A stretch of DNA of 64,000 nt from NCBI GenBank assembly GCA_965229505.1, contig OZ245881.1:3100001-3164000 (forward strand), read 5' to 3'. Source of the DNA: UBA6059 sp040219045. Its GTDB lineage: Bacteria > Bacteroidota > Bacteroidia > Cytophagales > Cyclobacteriaceae. Shown here one piece after another: positions 39,001 to 44,565 of the stretch; within the stretch, counting starts at the first letter, position 1, and each line of letters starts with the position of its first letter. The notes beneath the pieces were generated by a model. The model did not search any database and was not told the origin of the DNA. It saw nothing but the letters and a program-made list of their open reading frames with translations. The position numbers and the translations under genes were made by a program.

Positions 39001-39303
39001 CTCCTGGTCTTCATACTCGATCTGCCATCCGTAGTGCCTGGCGAGGTACTCGATGGCCTCAGGGTAGGTGAGGTTTTCTTTTTCCATCAGGAAATTGATG
39101 GCATCTCCGTGACGGTCGGAGCTGTAGTCGGTGTACCGTTGCTTGACTGGATCTACACAGCAGCTGGCGGTCTTCTCACTGCCGAATGGACTGAGGCAAA
39201 ACCAGTTTTTGCCCTGCTTTTTGAGCTGTGCATAATGCCCGATGATATCGACTATATCAGTGTGGGACTTGAGTTTCTCTATGAATTCTTGTTTGATGTA
39301 CAC
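36004..39303 (-). CDS. Phage primase/helicase (TOPRIM plus P-loop)
   Basis: 1,099 residues, GTG start. Residues 30-90 align with the DnaG CHC2 zinc finger (FGSEKTASCCVDPVKQRY; HGDAINFLM) but all four zinc ligands are replaced (Cys to Ser, His to Gly, the Cys pair to Asp and Ser). TOPRIM: EGYND at 265-269 and DPDAAG at 309-314. C-terminal helicase: Walker A GPPSSGKD at 730-737 and downstream HLSEYRPGDQMIDELLKGFW. It primes and unwinds phage DNA. The iteron cluster at its 3' end is the probable target of initiation. Confidence 0.85.
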   Translation of the reverse strand: MYIKQEFIEKLKSHTDIVDIIGHYAQLKKQGKNWFCLSPFGSEKTASCCVDPVKQRYTDYSSDRHGDAINFLMEKENLTYPEAIEYLARHYGWQIEYEDQEWAEKKAARAKKKEAVRPLLQAAHRRYIAELRSVMKDQPGHPATREILRREYDDADIAEWGIGFAPGGTFIYDELKQINRLADGQSVFLVGDKYDKYWNRVIYPIHDENNLLVGFAGRDVSTGGKKTGKWINPADSDIYRKDKTWFALHKAKKAIQRQQEAWILEGYNDVIAWHKAGVTNTIAPCGTSITDTQMTLLKRYCSRVIFAMDPDAAGQRSMLKYIEVFLKMGYDVEVVILPKDTRDQAVDPDDLYRLMKPYMTTTEQYTLWLRDLRKKQNVPPPEALLLHYLAELRRNGFTKLLENYLFGWGLDGTEPATDLSEMETVAGARRLLKVVAAVSDEPKREIYMKWVAKESGVKPTTLNRWLKDEEAVLNEAVEESFRKYTLPKGIRRPIKELLPDIEKYGLFIENNQIWMATGDDGTYNFYSVSNFSIEIIQHMQDEKLPMKLVRICNIHGDERIFDVPSESLNTPMAFDKAMTDNGNFLFSGGRNEFQKLRRYLYDRMGVGHKIEVLGWQPEGFWVWNNYVTTPGQGSRQIDENGVYKIIKEDKRQSYYIPSANRIYEHNSFKYTPQKKVVLHQPKVSFTQYAGKMMEVHRKHAITGLLFTVATTFLDIIEDKLGNFPLLFLYGPPSSGKDQLIDCCQSFFGTPQSPIHIGNKISTSKAQVRKFAQFRNIVVHLSEYRPGDQMIDELLKGFWDRRGYERGTIDSAYGTETVPINSSVIFTGNHYPDDDALITRVIAEEMTKTEFNAQEKKSYSELKDMYKAGISGFTDQMLQHRQLWEDGFKEKFHLVEANMKKDLTMASTHDRMIGNAAVLGTAYELMKDVVQFPFSFNDYLSHTRDTLTSQIRKLNTASTVMRWWDCFLASVRTKTDPIKHGREFEIKDSILYFNFTHTYNRVVMQWWAQYHEQVPSKSKITDTLKKDSAFMEEKGSHRMAERKSSVWMMNLELLPIASDLEDAVEWQRLESNSNPGFGSLANDNSKPKTDKNDGIPELPF

Positions 39304-39353
39304 CGGCTAGTGGAATTGAGAATGGATAATTAGGTTAATTGGAAGTTGGGAGA

Positions 39354-39560
39354 TTATAGATGGCTCGTGAGGACACGAACCGGGGCGTGAGAGTTGGTGG
39401 TCTTTGGTGGCTGGGCTGGTACCTCCAGCTCGAGGTAGGGTTCAAAGTCTACATTGGTAGAGTAGATGGGATAGTCGGGAAAGACTTCCGCCAGCTTCTT
39501 AGCGATGGTAGTTTTACCGGATGCTACTGGTCCTGCGATGATTATTCTGATTTCTTTCAT
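39354..39560 (-). CDS. Short P-loop NTPase with repeat-derived C-terminus
   Basis: 68 residues from ATG 39560 (MKEIRIIIAGPVASGKTTIA). Walker A GPVASGKTT at 10-18. The chain stops soon after DFEPYLELEVPAQPPK, too short for a full NTPase. The last residues (APVRVLTSHL) are encoded by an R1 repeat copy (39362-39381), which has probably replaced the original end. Small phage P-loop proteins of this length are known, so a binding-only role is possible. Confidence 0.55.
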   Translation of the reverse strand: MKEIRIIIAGPVASGKTTIAKKLAEVFPDYPIYSTNVDFEPYLELEVPAQPPKTTNSHAPVRVLTSHL

Positions 39561-39620
39561 AGTGAATTGGGGTTTAAAAGATGGATAGCTGTGGGTGCAG
39601 GTCATGGGTTGATTCGATGA

Positions 39621-39712
39621 AATGCGTCTTCCCGAGCGTAAGTCGAGGGAGCCCAAACCTTACCTCTGCAGTCTGAAATGGGGGGGCTTCTCGGCTAACG
39701 CTCGAAGCGACG
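39621..39712. repeat. Hairpin repeat R2, variant
   Basis: Left arm GTCTTCCCGAGCG, GTCGAGGGAGCCC, a degraded core (TTACCTCTGCAGTCTGAAAT), then a right arm with CGCTCGAAGCGACGTG. One side of the core has changed so the central stem is partly lost. No gene in this spacer. Confidence 0.65.
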
Positions 39713-39733
39713 TGGGTGTGGGGACGGTGGTGG

Positions 39734-40159
39734 TCATAGATATTTGATTTGGTCGATGGTGGACTGGTCGAGGTTTTTCCAGCGCTGGGCGCCTTTGAAT
39801 GGAAAGGGCTGGATCGGTCGGACGTTGGCGTAGATGTGGCTATATAGCCTGGTGTCGAGCTGCACAAAAGCCTGATCCTCGTCATGTGGATACATGGGAT
39901 GTGTATCTACCAACTCGCCTACTGCGATGGCTACTCCGTCTGGCTGTAGGGGCCGAGTGGTATTATGATCTTGCATGAGCTTGAGGATACGACCGAACTG
40001 CCACTCTCCGGAGATATCCTCTACCTGATCCCAGCTGAAGGCTCGGGCACTGGCACAGATCAGTACTTGTCCACGGTACTGTGTGTCCCATGGCCGGGTC
40101 TCGATCTTGCCGTGGAGCATGAGCCAGGCGTAGGGTTGCTTGAAGGATAGTGCTTTCAT
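39734..40159 (-). CDS. ASCH-domain protein
   Basis: 141 residues. KALSFKQPYAWLMLHGKIET followed by RPWDTQYRGQVLICASARAF is the ASCH signature (strand, K-T/E-R-pattern, R-G). ASCH domains bind RNA or modified nucleosides, and some hydrolyse acetylcytidine. The later part includes a Gly/Val-rich strand (GVAIAVGELVDTHPM). In phages they are found in early regions. It overlaps the upstream gene by 4 bp. Confidence 0.7.
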   Translation of the reverse strand: MKALSFKQPYAWLMLHGKIETRPWDTQYRGQVLICASARAFSWDQVEDISGEWQFGRILKLMQDHNTTRPLQPDGVAIAVGELVDTHPMYPHDEDQAFVQLDTRLYSHIYANVRPIQPFPFKGAQRWKNLDQSTIDQIKYL

Positions 40160-40626
40160 GGGGTCACCTCCTTTTCTTCCTTTAGCTTCAGAATTGATTT
40201 TGCACGCTCATGGAAAGCCACAAATCTGATGTCAGGTATGTTGGCTGAGCTGTCATGAATTTCCTGTATAAAGTCTGCAGCTGCGATTATCCATGGCTTA
40301 AACTCCAGCACATCCTCATCGGGATCACATGCATTGGCAAACATTACCTCATAACCCCAGAGTATCCGGAAGAATCCACGGAGTAGGTGGCCATAAATCA
40401 GATCATTCATTGCCCACAGGTCTACTTCTGCATCTTGATCCTGATCGTTTTTAAAAATCGACTTGATCAATACTATCTCATGATCTTCGAAGTGGTTGAA
40501 GTCCTTGCGCGTAGTGCAGTCATCTCTGTAATAGGCTTCTAATATCTGATAAGCCAATCGCGCATTGTCAAGGTCTGACTTGGTGGCACGTGCCATTTTC
40601 ATCTGGTGTGTTTTAGCTTCGCTCAT
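40156..40626 (-). CDS. Helical early phage protein
   Basis: 156 residues from ATG 40626, which overlaps the upstream stop (ATGA). Mostly helical, with acidic patches (FKNDQDQDAEVDLWAMNDLI; CDPDEDVLEFKPWIIAAADF). No motif recognised. Part of a chain of 4-bp-overlapping early genes. Confidence 0.5.
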   Translation of the reverse strand: MSEAKTHQMKMARATKSDLDNARLAYQILEAYYRDDCTTRKDFNHFEDHEIVLIKSIFKNDQDQDAEVDLWAMNDLIYGHLLRGFFRILWGYEVMFANACDPDEDVLEFKPWIIAAADFIQEIHDSSANIPDIRFVAFHERAKSILKLKEEKEVTP

Positions 40627-41042
40627 AGGGTTGCCTCCTGTCTGTTGTACATGGATGTGGGGTCGATGAAGCAGGTGCCTGCTCCTGTGGACTTGTAACT
40701 GGTGAAGTGCTGCTCGAGGAGCTTCTTCATCGTATCGGGATTGCCTTGCAGGCACTCGACGTGCCAGCCTTTGCCGTAGCTGTGGTGCTTTTTGGATGGT
40801 AGGCCGACGGTGACTTTCATCCCCAGGCCTTTGAAGAACTGCCGGAGGATGTAGGGGGTCATTGCGGTAGCGTAGGTACGGGGATCGATGGTGTGCTCGG
40901 ATGAGCGGACGAGGCTGTGGTCGGCACAGCTGGAGCATACCGGGATGCCGTGGGGGTTGTCAATCCAAAAGCAGGGGCCTTCGTCGGGATGTACACAGGC
41001 CTGGCTGTGGGTACATCCGCACATGATGCATGCGCCGTTCAT
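40623..41042 (-). CDS. Zinc-finger early phage protein
   Basis: 139 residues. The N-terminal 45 residues carry a dense metal-binding set: CIMCGC, HSQAC, HPDEGPC, CSSCADH. The remaining part is mixed alpha/beta (FFKGLGMKVTVGLPSKKHHS). Similar Cys clusters occur in phage proteins that bind DNA or block host functions. No enzyme motif. Coupled by ATGA on both sides. Confidence 0.55.
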   Translation of the reverse strand: MNGACIMCGCTHSQACVHPDEGPCFWIDNPHGIPVCSSCADHSLVRSSEHTIDPRTYATAMTPYILRQFFKGLGMKVTVGLPSKKHHSYGKGWHVECLQGNPDTMKKLLEQHFTSYKSTGAGTCFIDPTSMYNRQEATL

Positions 41043-41269
41043 ATGATCATCTTTAAGGGTATGGCTGCTATCTCAGTACTGGGTGGCTGGTGCTCCTCGA
41101 GCTCTTGCTGGAACTGCTGGATGTGCTCCCGGGGCTCGTCTTTGTCGATGGCTACACGGGTGATGTAGCAGTGGACTTTGACGCCTGCCTCGGTGGTGCC
41201 TTCCCAGATGCGGGCGGGTACGCCGTTGATCTGGACGATCTTGTCGGTAGAGTGGATGGTGGCTGTCAT
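41039..41269 (-). CDS. Small early phage protein
   Basis: 76 residues (MTATIHSTDKIVQINGVPAR), beta-rich then helical (EPREHIQQFQQELEEHQPPS). Function unknown; coupled to both neighbours by 4-bp overlaps. Confidence 0.5.
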   Translation of the reverse strand: MTATIHSTDKIVQINGVPARIWEGTTEAGVKVHCYITRVAIDKDEPREHIQQFQQELEEHQPPSTEIAAIPLKMII

Positions 41270-41622
41270 GATGGCACCTCCTTACGTTTTGCCGATGAAG
41301 AAAAGTCGTCTGCCTCGCTGAGAGTTTCTCCAAATTCGATTTCATGAAGCTGACCTGTTGCTTTGGTGAAGATCATTCCTATGTGATGATACTTGCCATG
41401 AGCTGGTGAGCTATCAATAATCAGCACGCCATGATCTTCAAAGTCCGGATCCCATGTATACTCTATGCCAAGTTTGTCGAGGTTGGCTGTGAGTATTTGG
41501 AAGAGGGTGGTGGTTCGCTCTAATCTGCGCGCTTCTGACAGCAATTGGGAGAAAATATCTCCGGGATCACAGGCTTCCGGGCCTTGATCCCACTGCTCTT
41601 CTATTTGATCAATAAGACTCAT
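41266..41622 (-). CDS. Small acidic early phage protein
   Basis: 118 residues, acidic N-terminal helix (MSLIDQIEEQWDQGPEACDP), followed by beta strands (HGVLIIDSSPAHGKYHHIGM). No family recognised. Coupled to neighbours by overlaps. Confidence 0.5.
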   Translation of the reverse strand: MSLIDQIEEQWDQGPEACDPGDIFSQLLSEARRLERTTTLFQILTANLDKLGIEYTWDPDFEDHGVLIIDSSPAHGKYHHIGMIFTKATGQLHEIEFGETLSEADDFSSSAKRKEVPS

Positions 41623-41831
41623 ACCAACACCCCCTCTCCGACTTTGATGACCAGGCCTGTGCCGGATCTATAGAGCTCGACGGGTACCTTGTCTGGTAAT
41701 GCGGCGAGCTGGTTGATCTGCTGTCGGCTGATGACCTGGGTGTTGATGGCGAGCTGGCCGTCGACTTCCCTGATGTGCAGGTTGGGGAAGGCTGCTTCGA
41801 GCTGTTTTTTGATTTCTGATTGATTTTTCAT
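41619..41831 (-). CDS. Small early phage protein
   Basis: 70 residues from ATG 41831 (MKNQSEIKKQLEAAFPNLHI); the longer upstream frame covers a terminator hairpin and is rejected. It has one helix and three strands (VPVELYRSGTGLVIKVGEGV). Function unknown. First gene after the terminator, so it should have its own promoter nearby. Confidence 0.5.
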   Translation of the reverse strand: MKNQSEIKKQLEAAFPNLHIREVDGQLAINTQVISRQQINQLAALPDKVPVELYRSGTGLVIKVGEGVLV

Positions 41832-41850
41832 CGTTGTTATTTTGATTGTG

Positions 41851-41889
41851 AAAAAATACCCGCTCCTTCTAAGTCTCTTAAGGAGCGGG
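41851..41889 (-). terminator. Intrinsic terminator
   Basis: Minus strand: arms CCCGCTCCTT and AAGGAGCGGG, 11-base loop, then TATTTTTT. It lies after the 59-residue gene and splits the early operon into two transcripts. Confidence 0.78.
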
Positions 41890-41955
41890 CGTAAACCTAA
41901 ACTTGTGGACATCTGCTAGTCGCGGGACTCCTCTGAACCGCGTGTCTAAAACCAG

Positions 41956-42135
41956 CTATTCCCTTAGCACGGCCGTCTGCTGTGCTATGTCCGTGGGGGG
42001 TCTTTGATGCATCCTGGCCTCATACTGAGGCGAGTGGATCAGTAGCCGTAGCTCCTGGAGCTCCAGCGGTGAGCAGGCATTGAGAAACTGCTCTACCGTC
42101 ACCTCGAGGGTGTAGGTCTTATTGATCCGCGGCAT
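41956..42135 (-). CDS. Small early phage protein
   Basis: 59 residues from ATG 42135 (MPRINKTYTLEVTVEQFLNA), then an acidic helix (PLELQELRLLIHSPQYEARM). It begins inside the last 17 bp of the upstream gene and ends before a strong terminator, both typical of a real gene in this operon. Function unknown. Confidence 0.55.
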   Translation of the reverse strand: MPRINKTYTLEVTVEQFLNACSPLELQELRLLIHSPQYEARMHQRPPTDIAQQTAVLRE

Positions 42136-42535
42136 TGGTTTTTTCTTTGACTATCACTCCTCGGGTCAGCAGGGCCCAGTATTGATTGCCTTCGTCGACC
42201 ATCGGCTGTGGTGCTACGGGAATCCTGAAGCTGCTGTCTGTGGATATCTGAAGTGACTGCTGAATGGCGATGGTGGTCGATCTGCTGTTGAAGATTAGAC
42301 TGTCGGATTTTTTCCCACCGTGACGGAGCACAAAGCCATGCTCGGATGTGCTCTTGGCTACATACCAGTCTTTGGGGTTGTCTTCGTCCTGGAGTAGTTC
42401 AACCTTATCCTTGCTCTTAAGGCCGAGATGGTCCATGGTAGATCTATTGAGCGATATGGCACCAGATTTTGTGAATGCAAAAATCGGCTTGCTGCTCATT
42501 CTGTTGACGGATCTGTCGAATCGTTTGAATTTCAT
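42119..42535 (-). CDS. Early phage protein with AbrB-like pattern
   Basis: 138 residues from ATG 42535 (MKFKRFDRSVNRMSSKPIFA), five bases after the upstream stop. FTKSGAISLNRSTMDHLGLK then KDKVELLQDEDNPKDWYVAK resembles the swapped-hairpin DNA-binding pattern of AbrB-like proteins (strand, N-x-x-x-x-x-L-G-L, strand with acidic turn). It may be a transcription regulator. Assignment is tentative. Confidence 0.5.
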   Translation of the reverse strand: MKFKRFDRSVNRMSSKPIFAFTKSGAISLNRSTMDHLGLKSKDKVELLQDEDNPKDWYVAKSTSEHGFVLRHGGKKSDSLIFNSRSTTIAIQQSLQISTDSSFRIPVAPQPMVDEGNQYWALLTRGVIVKEKTNAADQ

Positions 42536-42539
42536 TCTA

Positions 42540-42884
42540 TCATTGTTTGGTTTGAAAACTTGGTTGGAATAGTGAGGGCTGGTAGCCTCGGGGTACGCTG
42601 GCCACTGCATTGGCATGGGTGATGATCTGCAGGATCCGCTCCCTGACCCTGGCATGTCGCCCGGTCTTACGAGGGAGCAGCTGTCGGATCTCTGACTGCT
42701 GGCTGTAGATCTCCCGGAGCTGTCGCCAGTCGTTGGTATCCCTGATAAGATCAAAGGCTTTTAACAGCTCATCGATCTTCATGAGTTTGTCCGATGCGCC
42801 CTCAACCTTACCGCGCTGGCATGCGGCTCTACGCTGACGTAGGAAGCTGAGGAGCTGTAGTCGATATACGGACCTGTTGGGCAT
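42540..42884 (-). CDS. Basic early phage protein
   Basis: 114 residues, strongly basic (YRLQLLSFLRQRRAACQRGK; RQLLPRKTGRHARVRERILQ) and helical. A DNA-binding role is plausible. Spaced by 2 bp from the upstream Cro-like gene. Confidence 0.5.
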   Translation of the reverse strand: MPNRSVYRLQLLSFLRQRRAACQRGKVEGASDKLMKIDELLKAFDLIRDTNDWRQLREIYSQQSEIRQLLPRKTGRHARVRERILQIITHANAVASVPRGYQPSLFQPSFQTKQ

Positions 42885-42886
42885 GG

Positions 42887-43159
42887 TTAGCGGGCTAGCT
42901 TTAATTCTTCAGCAAGCGCAAATTTCTTGTCGTTAAGGAGCTCTTCTTTGATGGGACGAGCTATTTTTTCCAGTGCCCGCACGACTTTTAGATCTGCTGT
43001 CAATCCACGCTTGGCGTTGTGGATGCGGTTGACTGAACGCTCTATGCCTTCCTCTGAGAGGATTTGCTGTACGTCATATACGTACTCATGTGGGATAAAA
43101 TCACTGATTTCATCCAGGATCATCTTGCATTGCTTTTTTTCAAAATCAGTTGCTGGCAT
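42887..43159 (-). CDS. Putative early regulator, Cro-like position
   Basis: 90 residues. The region SEEGIERSVNRIHNAKRGLT then DLKVVRALEKIAR reads as a helix-turn-helix followed by a helix. It is divergent from the repressor gene and first in the early operon, the usual place of a Cro-type regulator. Both would bind in the 161-bp region between them. Confidence 0.6.
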   Translation of the reverse strand: MPATDFEKKQCKMILDEISDFIPHEYVYDVQQILSEEGIERSVNRIHNAKRGLTADLKVVRALEKIARPIKEELLNDKKFALAEELKLAR

Positions 43160-43320
43160 GGTTTTTCTAGTATGATTCGTTGTGTTTCGTTATGAAAGAC
43201 TATGAAACAAAGCAAGCGAAAAAGAGATGTATATGCAAGCACAAAAGCATGATATTGTCTCTTTATTTCTTATACCTCTGAGTATCAATGAGATAATTTT
43301 ACTCCTGTAAATGAGTGAAT
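43160..43320. promoter_or_regulatory. Lysogeny switch region
   Basis: Spacer between divergent repressor and Cro-like genes. It includes GTTTC...GAAAC symmetry around 43188-43212 (GTTTCGTTATGAAAGACTAT then GAAAC) and a looser pair TTGTCTC/GAGATAA around 43254-43296. These are candidate operators. No exact TAnnTTTG box was found. Confidence 0.45.
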
Positions 43321-43683
43321 ATGACTTATCAGCATAAGGATTTCGGTGGTTACCTACGATGGCTCAGGGAGAGCCATAGCTATACACAGGAGTTTTTAGC
43401 CTCGGTACTGGGCTTTGACTCTTATAGTAGCTATGGTAAATATGAGAAGGGGCAGAGCAAACTGCACCTCGAGCAGGCCATCCAGCTGGCCGAACTTTAT
43501 GGTTTGTCCATCGAGCAGTTTTCCAGCATGGGTAAGGAATCATCGGCTACTGTGGCTGAGGAAGCGGAAATCTATAGCAAGAAGAAAAGGGTGTCTATCG
43601 TCCTGGAGCTGGATGGTAAGCTGGCCACCCTGCAGCAGCAGATCGAGATGATCACTAAAGTGAATGCTGCGCTGGCGGGGTGA
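43321..43683 (+). CDS. Phage repressor-like XRE-family protein
   Basis: 120 residues from ATG 43321 (a GTG two codons upstream is possible). Residues 10-60 (GYLRWLRESHSYTQEFLASV; DSYSSYGKYEKGQSKLHLEQ) form a typical XRE/Cro helix-turn-helix. The C-terminus is a coiled coil (LELDGKLATLQQQIEMITKV) probably used to dimerise. It lacks a LexA-type protease domain, so induction would need another route, for example the antirepressor at 11.8 kb. Divergent from the early operon. Confidence 0.7.
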   Translation: MTYQHKDFGGYLRWLRESHSYTQEFLASVLGFDSYSSYGKYEKGQSKLHLEQAIQLAELYGLSIEQFSSMGKESSATVAEEAEIYSKKKRVSIVLELDGKLATLQQQIEMITKVNAALAG

Positions 43684-43685
43684 TT

Positions 43686-43752
43686 TTGTCACAGCAGTTG
43701 TCACAAGTGCCCTCAAAAAAGGGCTGTCACAAGAAGAGTATTATTGTCACAA
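43686..43752. repeat. Four TTGTCACA repeats at the prophage edge
   Basis: TTGTCACA-type octamers at 43686, 43698, 43724 (TGTCACAA from 43725) and 43744 (all same direction), with a GCCCT-CAAAAA-AGGGC hairpin between the second and third. Repeated same-strand motifs at a phage end suit arm-type recombinase sites or regulator binding. Nothing else is seen in 43684-43784. Confidence 0.6.
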
Positions 43753-43784
43753 AGGCCATACACCTCATTATTAGGTAGATACGC

Positions 43785-43808
43785 AAGGAGGTGATCCAAT
43801 CCCTCCTT
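43785..43808. other. Hairpin with perfect complement of the 16S rRNA tail
   Basis: AAGGAGGTGATCCA (43785-43798) is complementary to the conserved 3' end of 16S rRNA (at least 14 bases). It pairs locally: AAGGAGG with CCTCCTT at 43802-43808. No start codon follows at normal Shine-Dalgarno distance. It lies between the repressor and a plus-strand terminator, so it may be part of a short RNA or 3' UTR. Confidence 0.6.
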
Positions 43809-43822
43809 TGGTACATTGAGCT

Positions 43823-43854
43823 AAAGACCGCAATCAACGTTGCGGTCTTTTTTT
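43823..43854 (+). terminator. Intrinsic terminator at the prophage-chromosome junction
   Basis: Arms AAAGACCGCAA and TTGCGGTCTTT (11 bp, 6-base loop) followed by TTTT on the plus strand. It ends rightward transcription from the repressor side and shields the chromosomal genes. Confidence 0.85.
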
Positions 43855-43956
43855 GTGCAACGCAGTTCAGACCAATACCGCTGTGTTCGCGGAAAATCAG
43901 TTAGTTAGTTCGATTGGGTGAATTTCCCTATTTTCGGAAGTTCAACATCGACCACT

Positions 43957-44565
43957 ATGATTTCTGATTACCAAAAGCGCAAGCTTACTCATCTCTTCAC
44001 GCTGCTGGATGTCAACAAGAATGGCTACCTGCAGCTGGGCGACTTTATGAGCATTGCGGATACGCTCAGAAAGAAAATGCAATTGTCTGAGCATAGCAGC
44101 CACTATCAGGTTCTTTGCAATAGCTGTAAGAAGCTCTATGATAAGTTCAAAGAAGAGATATGTCAGCCCACTAAAAAGACCATCTCACTCGAAGAATGGA
44201 TTAATTACTTCACGGACGTGCTTGATTCCGATAGGCGTGAGGAGATAGTAGAGACCTACAAAGTATTGATCTACAGCTTTTTATTCGACGTGTTTGATGA
44301 TAATAATGACGGCTATATCTCAAAGGAGGAGTATGGCGAAATGTACGAGATCTACAATATCGATGACGCGGGTATCGAGGAGGCTTTCAAAAGTATCGAT
44401 CTGTATGTGGATGGTCGACTATCGAAGTACGAGCTGATCAATGCTATTGAGGTGTTCCTTACCTCGGATGAACCCAAGGATCGCGGAAATCTCATTTTTG
44501 GGTATCTGTCTGAGTTCAGCTCTGTCAGTCTACTTAGGCCGGATCAGACCTTCCTGCACAACTGA
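43957..44565 (+). CDS. EF-hand calcium-binding protein
   Basis: 202 residues from ATG 43957 (a GTG 13 codons upstream is possible). EF-hand loops: DVNKNGYLQLGD near residue 18, DDNNDGYISKEE near 120, and a weaker third DLYVDGRLSKYE near 153. A long helical segment separates the first and second, as in calerythrin or sarcoplasmic-type proteins, which buffer or sense calcium. Its 3' end overlaps the convergent tesB-like gene by 36 bp, so the last 12 codons are antisense to it. Confidence 0.8.
   Translation: MISDYQKRKLTHLFTLLDVNKNGYLQLGDFMSIADTLRKKMQLSEHSSHYQVLCNSCKKLYDKFKEEICQPTKKTISLEEWINYFTDVLDSDRREEIVETYKVLIYSFLFDVFDDNNDGYISKEEYGEMYEIYNIDDAGIEEAFKSIDLYVDGRLSKYELINAIEVFLTSDEPKDRGNLIFGYLSEFSSVSLLRPDQTFLHN

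Larger units (their letters stand above)
1..43760. mobile_element. Prophage, right part with right boundary
   Basis: Terminase, portal, capsid, head protease, tape measure, holin, lysin, primase/helicase, antirepressor and repressor-like genes lie in one almost uninterrupted leftward set, many joined by ATGA, TGATG or TAATG overlaps. The left end lies outside the window. The right end is placed between the repressor stop (43683) and the first chromosomal terminator (43823), because only housekeeping genes follow. Head protease and capsid genes come before terminase and portal in transcription order, the reverse of most tailed phages. No integrase or transposase gene is visible, so the integration mechanism is unknown. 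The boundary is an inference; no direct repeat could be tested because the left end is missing. Confidence 0.9.

Noticed and set aside
22255..39733. CRISPR array from the repeated elements
   Set aside because: The repeats are hairpins with covarying stems, kilobases apart, without regular spacers or cas genes.
1..43760. Mu-like transposable phage
   Set aside because: No DDE transposase, Ner or MuB-like gene is visible, and the phage has its own primase/helicase and iteron cluster. The left part is not in the window, so this is not fully excluded.
43785..43808. Remnant of a 16S rRNA gene as attachment core
   Set aside because: Only the last 14 to 15 bases match. Neither side continues as 16S or spacer sequence, and no rRNA operon is nearby.
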